This document shows positions 43,938-53,576 of a DNA stretch of 64,000 nucleotides, one piece after another. This DNA is from Roseicella aerolata (lineage in GTDB: Bacteria > Pseudomonadota > Alphaproteobacteria > Acetobacterales > Acetobacteraceae). Positions within the stretch are counted from its first letter, which is position 1; each line of letters begins with the position of its first letter. Location: positions 1 through 64,000 of the forward strand of contig NZ_JAJAQI010000013.1 in the NCBI RefSeq assembly GCF_020523605.1. Reading direction: 5' to 3'. Position numbers and translations under genes: made by a program. The notes below the pieces were generated by a model, which searched no databases, had not been told where the DNA came from, and saw nothing but the letters and a program-made list of their open reading frames with translations.

Positions 43938-44522
43938 TCAAGCCCCCCCATGGGCGTGCTGCGGCGGCGCGGGCCGCGCCCCGGCCGGCCCGTCGCGCAG
44001 CCCTTCCAGCAGCGCGCGATAGGCGGTGGCGTGGCGCGCGAGGGCGGCTTCGTCGAGCAGATGCGTGCCGTGCAGGATGAAGGGCGGCAGCCAGCGCATG
44101 CGGCAGAGCCGCGCCGTCGCCTCGAAGGGGCGGAGGAATTCCACGAGGCTGTGGCGGTTCAGCCCCTCCGGCCCATAGGCCGGCTCGCTGCCGCCGGCCG
44201 TGACGGCGGACAGCAGCGCCTTGCCCGCCAGGGCGGTGCCGGCCCGGCCATAGGCGAAGCCGTGCTCCAGCACCAGGTCCTGCCACTCCTTCAGGATGGC
44301 CGGGCAGGAATACCAGTAGACCGGGTGCTGGAAGACGATGACGTCATGCCGCAGCAGCAGCGCCTGCTCCCGGTCCACATCGATCAGGAAATCCGGATAG
44401 GCCTCATACAGGTCGTGCAGGGTGACGTCCGCGATCCCCTCGGCCGCCCGGCGCAGCGCCGCATTGGCGCGGGAACGCCGGCGCGCGGGGTGGGCGAGCA
44501 GCACCAGGATGCGCTGGGTCAT
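43938..44522 (-). CDS. NAD(P)H:quinone oxidoreductase, Kef ancillary protein (KefF/KefG-like)
   Basis: A 194-residue flavodoxin-fold protein of the NQO1/KefF family. It has ILVLLAHPARRRSRANAALR for FMN binding, DFLIDVDREQALLLRHDVIV, then FQHPVYWYSCPAILKEWQD, all typical. In E. coli such proteins bind and activate KefB/KefC and reduce quinones. The gene precedes the antiporter with only 3 bp between, so the two are translated together. The C-terminus has a His/Pro-rich tail. Confidence 0.9.
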   Translation of the reverse strand: MTQRILVLLAHPARRRSRANAALRRAAEGIADVTLHDLYEAYPDFLIDVDREQALLLRHDVIVFQHPVYWYSCPAILKEWQDLVLEHGFAYGRAGTALAGKALLSAVTAGGSEPAYGPEGLNRHSLVEFLRPFEATARLCRMRWLPPFILHGTHLLDEAALARHATAYRALLEGLRDGPAGARPAPPQHAHGGA

Positions 44523-44943
44523 GGGGGGCCTTTCCGGGGGGCAGGCCAGGGTCGGCGTCGGGCCCCGCCCGGGTCAAGCGGGCCGTTCGGCCGTCGCGCC
44601 CGTGCGCCTCCCTCTGCCGCGGCAGCGGACGGGCCCTGCGTATGGGCTGGGCGGCGGCGGGGCTTGCGTGCCCCTTCTGCCGCAAGCACGGCGGCGTCGC
44701 GGGGCCCTGTCGCCCGGGCGCAGGGCGCGCCGGGTGGCATGGCCTGGGATCACATTCCGCTGCAAGTCCGGGGATGGCCGCCCGCTCGCGCTTGACCGCG
44801 AGCGGGCGTCGGAAAGAGTCCTCGTCCAATGCGCAGCCTGGCCCAGGCGCCGCCGGCTGCAGCCGGTCTGCCCGCAGCCGGGCAGGGTGTAGGCGCCCCG
44901 CTGGCCTCCCTCCTCCGCCGGCGACAGAGGAGCCCGGTCCTGC
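44523..44943. other. Divergent spacer between Kef unit and LuxR regulator
   Basis: 421 bp. Apart from the 12-bp-arm hairpin at 44779-44808, no gene or shared repeat was seen. It must hold promoters for both flanking units. Confidence 0.45.
44779..44808. promoter_or_regulatory. Perfect 12-bp inverted repeat upstream of LuxR regulator
   Basis: CGCCCGCTCGCG, spacer CTTGAC, CGCGAGCGGGCG. It lies 135 bp before the LuxR-type gene. It could be an operator or a transcription barrier; the lack of a U-run argues against a simple terminator. Confidence 0.35.
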
Positions 44944-46071
44944 ATGCGCCTGCTCACCGATCCCGAACTGCTGAGCGATACGATCGGCGCCATCTACGAC
45001 TGCGCGATGCGGCCGGAGCGCTGGGAGCTTGTCCTGGCCGAGCTGGCCGGCATGATCGGCGCTCGCCGGGCCTTCCTCGGCATCGGCAGCCCCGGCGGCA
45101 CGATGAAGGCCATCGTGGTGGACCACGGCATCGATTTCAGCCCTCAGGACGCGGCGCGCTACAACCCCATCAACCCGATCCTGCCTCTCGGCATGGTCTG
45201 GCCCTTCGACCGCGCCCTGGTCGCCTCGCGCGACTACGGCCTGGAGGAGCTGCGCGCCACGCGCTTCTACCGCGAGTATCTGGCGCCGCGCGGCGACCTC
45301 GACATGATCGGCTTCGCGCTGATGCGCGAAGGCGACGCCACCGGCCACTGGCTGCTCATCACCCAGATGGACCGACCACCCATCACCGCGGAGGAGGCAG
45401 CCGGCCTCGAACTCGTCGCGCCGCATGTCCGGCGCGCGGTCGAGATCTCCCGCGTGCTCGGCGACCAGAGCCTCTCGGCCCGCACCTACCGCGCCGCGCT
45501 CGAGCGGCTCGATGCCGCGGTGCTGATCCTCGACGGCAAGCGCCGCGTCACCTATGCCAACCCGCAGGCCGAGGCGGCGCTCGCGGCAGGCCGGGTGCTG
45601 CGGACCGGGCCGGACGGACGCCTCCGCGGCGCCACCGACGCGGCGGAGCGGGCGCTGCTCCGCGCCGGCGAAGGCACCGCCGGCGGAATCGAGGCGCCCG
45701 TTTCCGAGGAGAATGGCGAGGAGCACCTGCTCTTCGCCCTCTCCCTTGATCTCGCGGCCGAGGACCGGCTGGGTCAGGAGGAACGTGCGACGCTCCTCGT
45801 CCTGCGCTCCCCGCGCGAGGACACGCGCAATCCGGTCACCATCGCCGCGCGGGTCTTCGGGCTGACGCCGGCGCAGGTCCAGGTGCTCGCCTTCCTCGCC
45901 CAGGGACATGCACCCGAGGACATCGCCGGGATTCTCGGGGTCTCGGTCGCAACGGTGCGTTCCCACCTCGCAGACCTGTTCCGCCGGACGGGCACTGCCC
46001 GCCAGGCGGAACTCATCGCCCGCACCCTCAGCCTCGCCTCGCCGCTGCGGACGGATCTGCCGCCGGCCTGA
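44944..46071 (+). CDS. LuxR-family transcriptional regulator with N-terminal sensor and PAS-like region
   Basis: A 375-residue regulator with a C-terminal LuxR/GerE helix-turn-helix: FGLTPAQVQVLAFLAQGHAP then EDIAGILGVSVATVRSHLAD (about residues 305-350). The first 180 residues look like a GAF-type sensor, and residues about 185-290 resemble a PAS domain (AAVLILDGKRRVTYANPQAE). There is no receiver domain, so it is not a two-component partner. AGAGGAG precedes the ATG. Neighbours do not reveal a target; the downstream small secreted protein and transporter are candidates. Confidence 0.88.
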   Translation: MRLLTDPELLSDTIGAIYDCAMRPERWELVLAELAGMIGARRAFLGIGSPGGTMKAIVVDHGIDFSPQDAARYNPINPILPLGMVWPFDRALVASRDYGLEELRATRFYREYLAPRGDLDMIGFALMREGDATGHWLLITQMDRPPITAEEAAGLELVAPHVRRAVEISRVLGDQSLSARTYRAALERLDAAVLILDGKRRVTYANPQAEAALAAGRVLRTGPDGRLRGATDAAERALLRAGEGTAGGIEAPVSEENGEEHLLFALSLDLAAEDRLGQEERATLLVLRSPREDTRNPVTIAARVFGLTPAQVQVLAFLAQGHAPEDIAGILGVSVATVRSHLADLFRRTGTARQAELIARTLSLASPLRTDLPPA

Positions 46072-46342
46072 CGCCGGCGCAGGTCACGCGGGGGCAGGAT
46101 ATGCGGCGCCAGCCCTCGCGCCGCGCTCCCGCCGCGGCTGACGAGCACGCGAGGCCGCGGTCGTTTCCGGCTGCATCCCTCAAACGAAGGATGCGTCGCG
46201 CCCTGCCGTTCCGCGGAATTGCCCGCCCGGTGGCGGCCCATCCCGACCCGCGGCGCCCTCCGGTGGCGCCGCAGCAGCCTGCGGCCACCGCCTGCCGTCC
46301 GGCAAGGGACGGCACCGGCAGTTCCTGGTGGAGGCAGAGCCC

Positions 46343-46768
46343 ATGGCGCGGCGTGACCCGGATGAGTCCTGCGCGACGAAGCGCAGGGAGGCGCCACGCC
46401 CGGTCGGGAGGGGCCGGCACCGTTCCCTCCGCCGCGCGCCCGCCCTGCTCGCCGCCCTCCTCCTCGTGCCGGACGCCCGCGCGGACATGGCGGGTGAGGC
46501 GCTGATCGCCTTCTGCCGTCCCCACGCGGCACCCGCCGGTGCCGGCGCTGGCTCTTGCGTCTGCTCCGTCGAGCAGATCGAGCACGCGCTGACGGAGGGC
46601 GAGTTCGTGCAGTACATGCTCTGGCGCCGTGCCGCCGGGACGCTGACCCGGTCCGAGCTGCGGCTCGCCACCGGGCTGGCCGCCGCCTGCGGCGAGGAGG
46701 CGGCCAGGGCGCGGCGCGCGGCGGCCGTCCTGCCCGTGCCGGCCGCCAACGGGCCGCATGCGCCATGA
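46343..46768 (+). CDS. Small cysteine-containing exported protein of unknown function
   Basis: A 141-residue protein with a basic N-terminus, a hydrophobic signal (APALLAALLLVPDARA, about residues 33-50) and a short mature domain with Cys residues in IAFCRP, GSCVCS and AACGE. I do not recognise a family. The start at 46343 was chosen because GGAGG lies 9 bp before it; an upstream GTG (46328) is possible. It overlaps the following transporter gene by 4 bp (ATGA), so the two are co-translated and may work together. Confidence 0.65.
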   Translation: MARRDPDESCATKRREAPRPVGRGRHRSLRRAPALLAALLLVPDARADMAGEALIAFCRPHAAPAGAGAGSCVCSVEQIEHALTEGEFVQYMLWRRAAGTLTRSELRLATGLAAACGEEAARARRAAAVLPVPAANGPHAP

Positions 46769-47796
46769 GCCGGGGCGGCAACCGGCTTCTCGCCCTGGCC
46801 GGCCGGAACGGTCCGGCGCTGCTCTGCGGCGGCGTGCTGATCGGCTTCGTCGCGCCGCCGCTGGCGGAGTTGGCGCGGCCACTGATGGGCCTCGCGGTCT
46901 TCGTCTTCACGCTCGGCGCTTTCCTCAAGGTCGATGGCGTTGCCTTCCGCGCCGAGGCGGCGGACCGCCGCGGGCTGCTGCTGGTCCTGGCCTGGGCAAG
47001 CTTCGGCGTGCCGCTGCTCGCCTATGCCCTGCTGCTCGTCCTGCGGCCGGAGCCGGACCTGGCGCTCGGCTTCCTGCTCTGCTTTCTTGCGCCGCCGGTC
47101 GGCAGCGCCGCGGCGATCGCCGCCATGCTCGGTCTCAGCGCGCCGCTCGCGCTGCTGGCGACGGTTGCGGCGACGCTGGCTGCGCCCTTCTACCTGCCCG
47201 CGCTCTCGACGGCGCTGGCCGGGGCGGCGCTGGCCATTGACCCACTCCTTCTCTCCGCCCGCCTTGGCGTGATCGTCGGCGGCGCGGCCGGCACCGCTTG
47301 GTTGCTGCGGCGCTTCGCCGGGCGCTGGGTGGTGGACAACCCGAATGCGATGACCGGCATCGCCGTCATCGGATTGCTGCTCGTTGCCATCGGCGCCATG
47401 CGCGGCATGCAGGCGCAGATCCTCGCGACACCGCAAGCGGCCGCGCTGGTCCTCGGCCTCGCCTTCCTCGCCAATGCCGGGTTCCAGGTCGTGGGCGCCT
47501 TGCTGTTCGGCGCCATGGACCGGACGCGCGCACTGACCGTCGGGCTGGTGAGCGGCAACCGGAACATCACGCTGGTCTGGGCGGCGGCGGCCCCCTTCCT
47601 CGCGGAGCGGCGCGGGGTCGAGCTCGTTCTCGCCATGAGCGTCTTCCCGATCTTCATGCTGCCCGCGGCGACGCGCCGGCTGCTCGCCGCCCTGCAGCGG
47701 CGGCGCGATGCGCCTGGACCGGCACAGCCGAGGCAGGCTGCGCGGCTCCCGGCGGCGGAGCCGGCGCGGGAGGGCGAGGCATACCGGCTGCGGTGA
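46765..47796 (+). CDS. Bile acid:sodium symporter (BASS) superfamily-like membrane protein
   Basis: A 343-residue integral membrane protein with about ten hydrophobic helices. It has the BASS-like layout: LMGLAVFVFTLGAFLK, LLCFLAPPVGSAAAIAAMLG and, in the second half, VGLVSGNRNITLVWAAAA, which resembles the conserved N-rich crossing region of these carriers. Members move organic anions (bile acids, pantoate, pyruvate) with sodium. The start at 46765 overlaps the upstream small exported protein. Substrate unknown; assignment to the exact family is moderately sure. Confidence 0.72.
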   Translation: MSRGGNRLLALAGRNGPALLCGGVLIGFVAPPLAELARPLMGLAVFVFTLGAFLKVDGVAFRAEAADRRGLLLVLAWASFGVPLLAYALLLVLRPEPDLALGFLLCFLAPPVGSAAAIAAMLGLSAPLALLATVAATLAAPFYLPALSTALAGAALAIDPLLLSARLGVIVGGAAGTAWLLRRFAGRWVVDNPNAMTGIAVIGLLLVAIGAMRGMQAQILATPQAAALVLGLAFLANAGFQVVGALLFGAMDRTRALTVGLVSGNRNITLVWAAAAPFLAERRGVELVLAMSVFPIFMLPAATRRLLAALQRRRDAPGPAQPRQAARLPAAEPAREGEAYRLR

Positions 47797-47928
47797 ACCG
47801 CCCCGGCGGCACGACCGAAGCAGCCGATGCGGCGTGTCTCGACACCCGCGAGGACCGGCAGCCCGGTGATTCTCCCGTGCAGGGAGGCGGCCGCGATGAT
47901 GGCGGGCGCGGTGGCGCCGGGGCGCGGG

Positions 47929-49188
<1,260 letters not shown>

Positions 49189-49318
49189 TCATACCGACGG
49201 CCGTTGATGGTGGCGCATCAACGGCCCCTCCATCGCCGGGCGGTTTGCTCCGCAAAGCTTGGCTACGCCGCACAGGCGGCGGCGCCCGTCCGGGCGCTCG
49301 GCGTGAATGGGACATTCA
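49189..49318. repeat. Multi-hairpin dispersed element, copy I
   Basis: Conserved segment TCATACCGAC (49189-49198) is followed by stem 1 (11 bp, 49199-49209 with 49216-49226, loop GTGGCG), the joining piece CCTCCATCGCCGG, stem 2 (TTTGC TCC GCAAA), the joining piece GCTTGGCTACG, stem 3 (GCCGC/GCGGC), stem 4 (GCGCCCG TC CGGGCGC) and stem 5 (TGAATG GGA CATTCA). Copy II at 54902-55025 has the same joining pieces and the same stem positions but different stem sequences. It lies between rnhB and ccrM. Confidence 0.8.
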
Positions 49319-49377
49319 TGCCGCTGGTATCGGACCGGTCCAGGCAGGGGGCTGGCCCGGCGGGGCGGCGGGGGGCG

Positions 49378-49998
49378 TCAGAGGGTGAGCGCCGCCTGGT
49401 CCACCGGCGCGAAGCCCCGCCGGTGGTGCGGGCAGGGCCCATGCGCGGCCAGCGCCGCGCGGTGCCGGGCGGTGGGGTAGCCCGCATGGGCGGCGAAGCC
49501 ATAGGCCGGCCAGCGCGGGTCGAGCCGCGCCATCGCGCGGTCCCGCGTGACCTTGGCCAGGATGGAGGCGGCCGCGATCGAGAGGCTGAGCCCGTCCCCG
49601 CCCACCACGCAGCGGACCGGGCAGGGCAGGGGCGGCGGGCGGTTGCCGTCCACCAGCGCGAGGTCCGGCGCCAGGCGCAGCCGCGCCACGGCCCGTGCCA
49701 TGGCAAGGTGGGTGGCGCGCAGGATGTTCAGCCGGCCGATCTCGGCGGCGGAGGCGGCGGCGATGGCGCATTCCGCCTCGCCGCGCGCGGCAGCCTCCCG
49801 CAAGGCGGCGAAGGCGGCGCCGCGCGCCGCCGCCTTCAGGCGCTTGCTGTCGTCCAGCAGGGCGGCGAGGAGCGGCGGGACGCCATTCGGGAAGGCCACG
49901 GCGGCGGCGAGGACAGGACCGGCGAGCGGGCCGACCCCGGCCTCGTCCACCCCCGCGACCAGGCCGCCGGCTGCCGCCTCCAGCGAGAAATCGGGCAT
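49378..49998 (-). CDS. rnhB: Ribonuclease HII
   Basis: A 206-residue RNase HII, which removes RNA from RNA-DNA hybrids, including single ribonucleotides in DNA. Motifs: [20 protein letters not shown] with the Asp-Glu pair near residue 17, [17 protein letters not shown] and [15 protein letters not shown]. The start at 49998 ([12 protein letters not shown]) follows family length; the longer frame adds a non-family piece. It precedes ccrM in the same direction. Confidence 0.94.
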   Translation of the reverse strand: MPDFSLEAAAGGLVAGVDEAGVGPLAGPVLAAAVAFPNGVPPLLAALLDDSKRLKAAARGAAFAALREAAARGEAECAIAAASAAEIGRLNILRATHLAMARAVARLRLAPDLALVDGNRPPPLPCPVRCVVGGDGLSLSIAAASILAKVTRDRAMARLDPRWPAYGFAAHAGYPTARHRAALAAHGPCPHHRRGFAPVDQAALTL

Positions 49999-50008
49999 GC
50001 GGCGGAGA

Positions 50009-50038
50009 CTACAGCGGATCGCGCCATATCCGAACGCC
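50009..50038. repeat. Fragment of dispersed palindromic repeat (module B, one arm)
   Basis: CTACAGCGGATCGCG begins one arm of module B; the other arm is only CCGAACGCC-like. It lies 11 bp upstream of the rnhB start. Confidence 0.4.
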
Positions 50039-50150
50039 GACCCGCCGCGGGGTGCGGCCCGCAGGCCGGATGCAGCCCCCAAGGCGCCATGCCCGTCCGT
50101 GAGCCGGCCCTGCCGCCGTGCCCGGACCGGGCGAGCGGCGCGCCGGCGCC

Positions 50151-50546
50151 TCAGGCCGGAGAGGCGAGCGGCTTGTCCTTTTCCACGACATAGGTGATGG
50201 CCAGGCGGCAGTACTTGAGCGTCCTGCCACCATGCGGGGTGTTCGGCGGCACCTGGAAGCCCTCGCCGGCGACGAAGCGCTTTGCCGGCTGGCCCTGGAT
50301 CTCCAGCTCCAGCTCGCCTTCCGTCACCACCGAGGATTCGATGCCGGGATGCGTGTGGCGGGCGATCACCGTGCCCTCCGGCGCCTCCAGCGTCATCAGG
50401 ATGGAGATTTTGCCATCGCCCGGATAGTCGATGGTGCTGACCGTCTTGCGCTGGACGCCCTGGGCCTGCGCCGGCTCCACGCCAGTGGCGATGAGACCGG
50501 CCGCGCTGCAGATGGCGCAGGTGAGGAAGGCACGACGTGAGGCCAT
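50151..50546 (-). CDS. Exported cupin-domain protein
   Basis: A 131-residue protein with an N-terminal signal ([20 protein letters not shown], cut near AQAQG) and one cupin domain. Motif 1 has [20 protein letters not shown] with metal-type His residues and Glu, and motif 2 has [11 protein letters not shown] with the last His. A small metal-binding beta-barrel is expected in the periplasm. Such single-cupin proteins have varied or unknown roles. It is divergent from the HpaI-type aldolase gene. Confidence 0.85.
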   Translation of the reverse strand: MASRRAFLTCAICSAAGLIATGVEPAQAQGVQRKTVSTIDYPGDGKISILMTLEAPEGTVIARHTHPGIESSVVTEGELELEIQGQPAKRFVAGEGFQVPPNTPHGGRTLKYCRLAITYVVEKDKPLASPA

Positions 50547-50718
50547 GGGGGCGTCCCTTGTATCGTTCCGTAGTCAGGGAGTAACGCTAGGGCCGCTGCA
50601 CCGGCCCGGCAATCCGTCGCCTCTCGCCGGAGCGTGTCCGGCCGGAACCCGGCGCTGCATGGCACCGGCGCGGACATGGCAGCTAGGCTCCCGGAGCGAC
50701 CGCCGCAGGGAGCCGGGA

Positions 50719-51516
50719 ATGACTACGTCCTACCGCCCGCTGAACCGCCTGCGCGCCCTCTGGGCGGAGGACCGCTGTGCGCTGGGCGCCATCGCCACAA
50801 TTCCCTCCGTCCAGGTGGTGCAGATGCTCGCCGCCGCCGGGCTCGACTTCATCATCATTGACATGGAGCACGGGCCGATCGGCCCGGCGGAGGCGCATGC
50901 AATGATCGCCGCGACGCAGGGCACGCCCCTGGTGCCCCTGGTGCGCGTCGCCGCCACCCAGGCCTGGTACGCCAAGGTCCCGCTCGATCTCGGGGCCATG
51001 GGCGTCTGCTTCCCGCTGATCTCGACCCGGGCCGATGCCGAGGCGGCGGTGCGCGCCGTGCGCTACCCGCCCGCCGGCGAGCGCGCCTGGGGGCCCTTCT
51101 ACGCGCCGCCACGCTGGGGCCTCTCGCCGCGCGACTACCAGGACCGTGCGGATGCCGAGGTGCTGGCGATCGCCACCATTGAGCACCAGGCGGCGCTTGC
51201 GACCATCGACGAGGTCGTGGCGGTGCCTGGCCTCGACCTGGCCTTCATCGGGCCGGGCGATCTTGCGACCAGCCTCGGCCACCGCGGCCGTGCCGAGCAC
51301 CCGGATGTCCAGGCCGCGGCAGGGCGGCTGGAGGCGGCGATCCGCCGCAGCAAGGTGGTGCTGGGCGGTGTCGCGCCGCAACCGGAACAGGCCATGGCCA
51401 TGATCGCGCGCGGCTACCGGGCGCTGGTGGTCGGCTTCGACTGGTCGCTGCTGCAGCGGGGCGTCGCAGCAGCCATCGCGGGGGTGCCGCGCCAGAACGG
51501 ATCGCGGCGGGCGTGA
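50719..51516 (+). CDS. HpcH/HpaI family aldolase/citrate lyase-type protein
   Basis: A 265-residue class II pyruvate-type aldolase. It has LDFIIIDMEHGPIGPAEAHA, LVRVAATQAWYAKVPLDLGA and GPGDLATSLGHRG, the standard landmarks with catalytic His and Arg and metal-binding Glu/Asp. It cleaves 2-keto-3-deoxy acids or related substrates such as 4-hydroxy-2-oxo-heptanedioate. The start at 50719 follows GGGAG. It is followed by a cupin gene 147 bp on, possibly in one unit. Confidence 0.9.
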   Translation: MTTSYRPLNRLRALWAEDRCALGAIATIPSVQVVQMLAAAGLDFIIIDMEHGPIGPAEAHAMIAATQGTPLVPLVRVAATQAWYAKVPLDLGAMGVCFPLISTRADAEAAVRAVRYPPAGERAWGPFYAPPRWGLSPRDYQDRADAEVLAIATIEHQAALATIDEVVAVPGLDLAFIGPGDLATSLGHRGRAEHPDVQAAAGRLEAAIRRSKVVLGGVAPQPEQAMAMIARGYRALVVGFDWSLLQRGVAAAIAGVPRQNGSRRA

Positions 51517-51663
51517 ATGCCCGGGCGCGTCAATCCACTCCACGGACAGCGCGTGGCAGCGGAGGGCGTTCGGAGCCGACCGGACTCCGTTGCAGCGAAG
51601 GGTTTGCCTTCGGCGGCGGCCAGCGCCTAGGCTTTCCCCGCCAAGAAGAACACGGAGGCGTCC

Positions 51664-52092
51664 ATGCCCGACGGCACCCAGAAGCCGCAGGCGAGCACGA
51701 TGCGGAAACGGCTGACTGTGGATGAACCCTCGCCGCGCTCGGTCTTCCTCGACGTGCCGAACATGCCCTGGGAGGAGACCAAGTTCCCCGGCATCAGGTG
51801 CAAGACGCTCTACAGCGACGGCAGCGGCATGGCGACGCTGCTGCTGGAACTGGAACCGGGCGCGGTGGTGCCGCTGCATGAGCACACCGCGATCGAGCAG
51901 ACCTATGTGCTCAAGGGCCATTTCGTGGATGAGGAGGGTGAGTGCCTGCCCGGCCAGTTCGTCTGGCGCCCGGCCGGCAACACCCATATCGCCTGGGCGG
52001 GGAAGGAGGGGGCGACGATCCTCGGCGTCTTCCTCAGGCCCAACATCTTCGCCGATGGCAGGCCCTTCTTCACCGAAGAGAAGAAGGCCTAG
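51664..52092 (+). CDS. Cupin-domain protein (ChrR-like)
   Basis: A 142-residue soluble cupin. The first motif has LEPGAVVPLHEHTAIEQTYV and the second PGQFVWRPAGNTHIAW, giving the expected His/Glu metal ligands; there is no signal peptide. ChrR-type cupins act as anti-sigma or sensor domains or as small dioxygenases; there is no sigma factor beside it. GGAGG precedes the ATG. Its stop codon (52090-52092) is the first point of a dispersed palindromic repeat copy. Confidence 0.82.
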   Translation: MPDGTQKPQASTMRKRLTVDEPSPRSVFLDVPNMPWEETKFPGIRCKTLYSDGSGMATLLLELEPGAVVPLHEHTAIEQTYVLKGHFVDEEGECLPGQFVWRPAGNTHIAWAGKEGATILGVFLRPNIFADGRPFFTEEKKA

Positions 52093-52194
52093 AGCAGATC
52101 GCGGAGGGGCGTGAACGCCCCGCAGCGTGAATCTGCTCTACGGACAATAGCCTGCAGCGGATTGGCGTTCATTTTTGAACGCAATCCGCTGTAG
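52092..52194. repeat. Dispersed two-module palindromic repeat, copy 3 (inverted orientation)
   Basis: Module A (52092-52138) has outer arms GAGCAGAT/ATCTGCTC and inner GGGGCGT GA ACGCCCC. The linker contains GGACAATAG, the reverse complement of the ATTGTC type. Module B (about 52153-52194) has arms around ATTTTT. The order is A then B, the reverse of copies 1 and 2. It overlaps the last base of the cupin stop codon. Confidence 0.85.
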
Positions 52195-52386
52195 CGCCAC
52201 CGCGCGCCGCCCCCGCCACCCATCCCCGCCATGCATGGCACCGGCGCGGGGGGGGGCGCCGATGCCATGCACCCCGCCCTGCCGCGCATCGGGGGGGCGT
52301 GCGCGGCGGTCGGGATGGCCGGGCGTGCCTGAGGAAGCCGCCTGGCCATGACGTGGGGGGAGGGGCAGGCGGTCCCTGCCGCGGGG

Positions 52387-53502
52387 CTAGAGCAGCTCCA
52401 GCTGCCGCGCCTCCGCCCGCGCCGCCGGCGCCGCGAATTGCGAGCAATCGAGCTTCTGGCCGCGGGCATTCGTGCCCGTCATGCCGAGCCGCGCCGCCGC
52501 GACCTGGAAGCGCTGCGCCAGCATGTCGGCATAGACGCCGGTGCCGGTCTGCCGCTGCCCCCAGCGGCTGTCATAGGCGCGGCCGCCGCGCGTCTCCCGC
52601 ACCAGGGCCAGGATGCGCGCGGCGCGCTCGGGGACATGCGCCTGCACCCATTCCTCGAAGAGCTGGCGGATCTCGAGCGGCAGGCGCAGCAGCACATAGC
52701 CCGCGCGGGTCGCGCCGGCGGCGGCACTTTCGGACAAGATCCGCTCCAGCTCCGCGTCGTTGAGCCCGGGGATCATCGGTGCCGCCAGCACGCCCACCGG
52801 CACGCCGGCCTGGGCCAGCGCCGCCATCGCCTGCAGCCGCCGGAAGGGGGAGGCCGCGCGCGGCTCCATCCGCCGCGCCAGCTTCGGATCCAGCGTGGTG
52901 ACGGAAAGGCAGACATGCACCAGGTTGCGCCGAGCCATCCGCGTCAGGATATCGAGGTCGCGCAGCACGCCGGCCGACTTGGTCACGATGGTGACGGGGT
53001 GGCCGAAGCGCTCCAGCACCTCCAGCACCTGGCGGGTGATCAGCAGCGTCCGCTCGATCGGCTGGTAGGGATCGGTATTGGCACCGAGCGCGACCGGCCG
53101 CGGCGCATAGCCCGGGCGGCGCAGCTCCTTCTCCAGCAGCGCCGGGAGATTGGGCTTGAAGAGCAGCTTCGTCTCGAAATCCAGGCCCGGCGAGTAGCCG
53201 ATATAGGCATGGCTCGGCCGGGCATAGCAGTAGACGCAGCCATGCTCGCAGCCGCGATAGGGGTTGAGCGAGCGGTCGAAGCCGATATCCGGGCTGTCAT
53301 TAAAGGTGAGCGCGCTCCTCGCCCGCTCCCGCACCAGGGTGGTCGGCAGCGGCGGCAGGTCGGACATATCCGCCAGCGTGCCCCAGCCATCGTCGAAGGC
53401 CTCGCGCGCCGTGCTCTCATACCGGATGGCGGGATTCGAGAGGGCGCCGCGACCCTTGCGCAGCCCAGGGATCCCGGCAGAAACGGAGAGACCGTCCGGC
53501 AT
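52387..53502 (-). CDS. Radical SAM protein, PA0069/spore-photoproduct-lyase-like family
   Basis: A 371-residue radical SAM enzyme. The 4Fe-4S motif is YRGCEHGCVYCYARPSHAY (CxxxCxxC) near residue 90, preceded by FDRSLNPY. SAM-binding and barrel segments include GANTDPYQP, VTIVTKSAG and APMIPGLND. This matches the widely distributed PA0069 family of unknown reaction. The start at 53502 was chosen over 53568 for family fit. It is divergent from two glycosyltransferase-like genes of families that are named for association with radical SAM systems. Confidence 0.88.
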   Translation of the reverse strand: MPDGLSVSAGIPGLRKGRGALSNPAIRYESTAREAFDDGWGTLADMSDLPPLPTTLVRERARSALTFNDSPDIGFDRSLNPYRGCEHGCVYCYARPSHAYIGYSPGLDFETKLLFKPNLPALLEKELRRPGYAPRPVALGANTDPYQPIERTLLITRQVLEVLERFGHPVTIVTKSAGVLRDLDILTRMARRNLVHVCLSVTTLDPKLARRMEPRAASPFRRLQAMAALAQAGVPVGVLAAPMIPGLNDAELERILSESAAAGATRAGYVLLRLPLEIRQLFEEWVQAHVPERAARILALVRETRGGRAYDSRWGQRQTGTGVYADMLAQRFQVAAARLGMTGTNARGQKLDCSQFAAPAARAEARQLELL

Positions 53503-53576
53503 GGCGGAGTTCCCATTCTGTTCGTCGCCACCTTGCCGGGGGCGGCGCAGGGCTGTCAAGAACATCATAGGAACGA

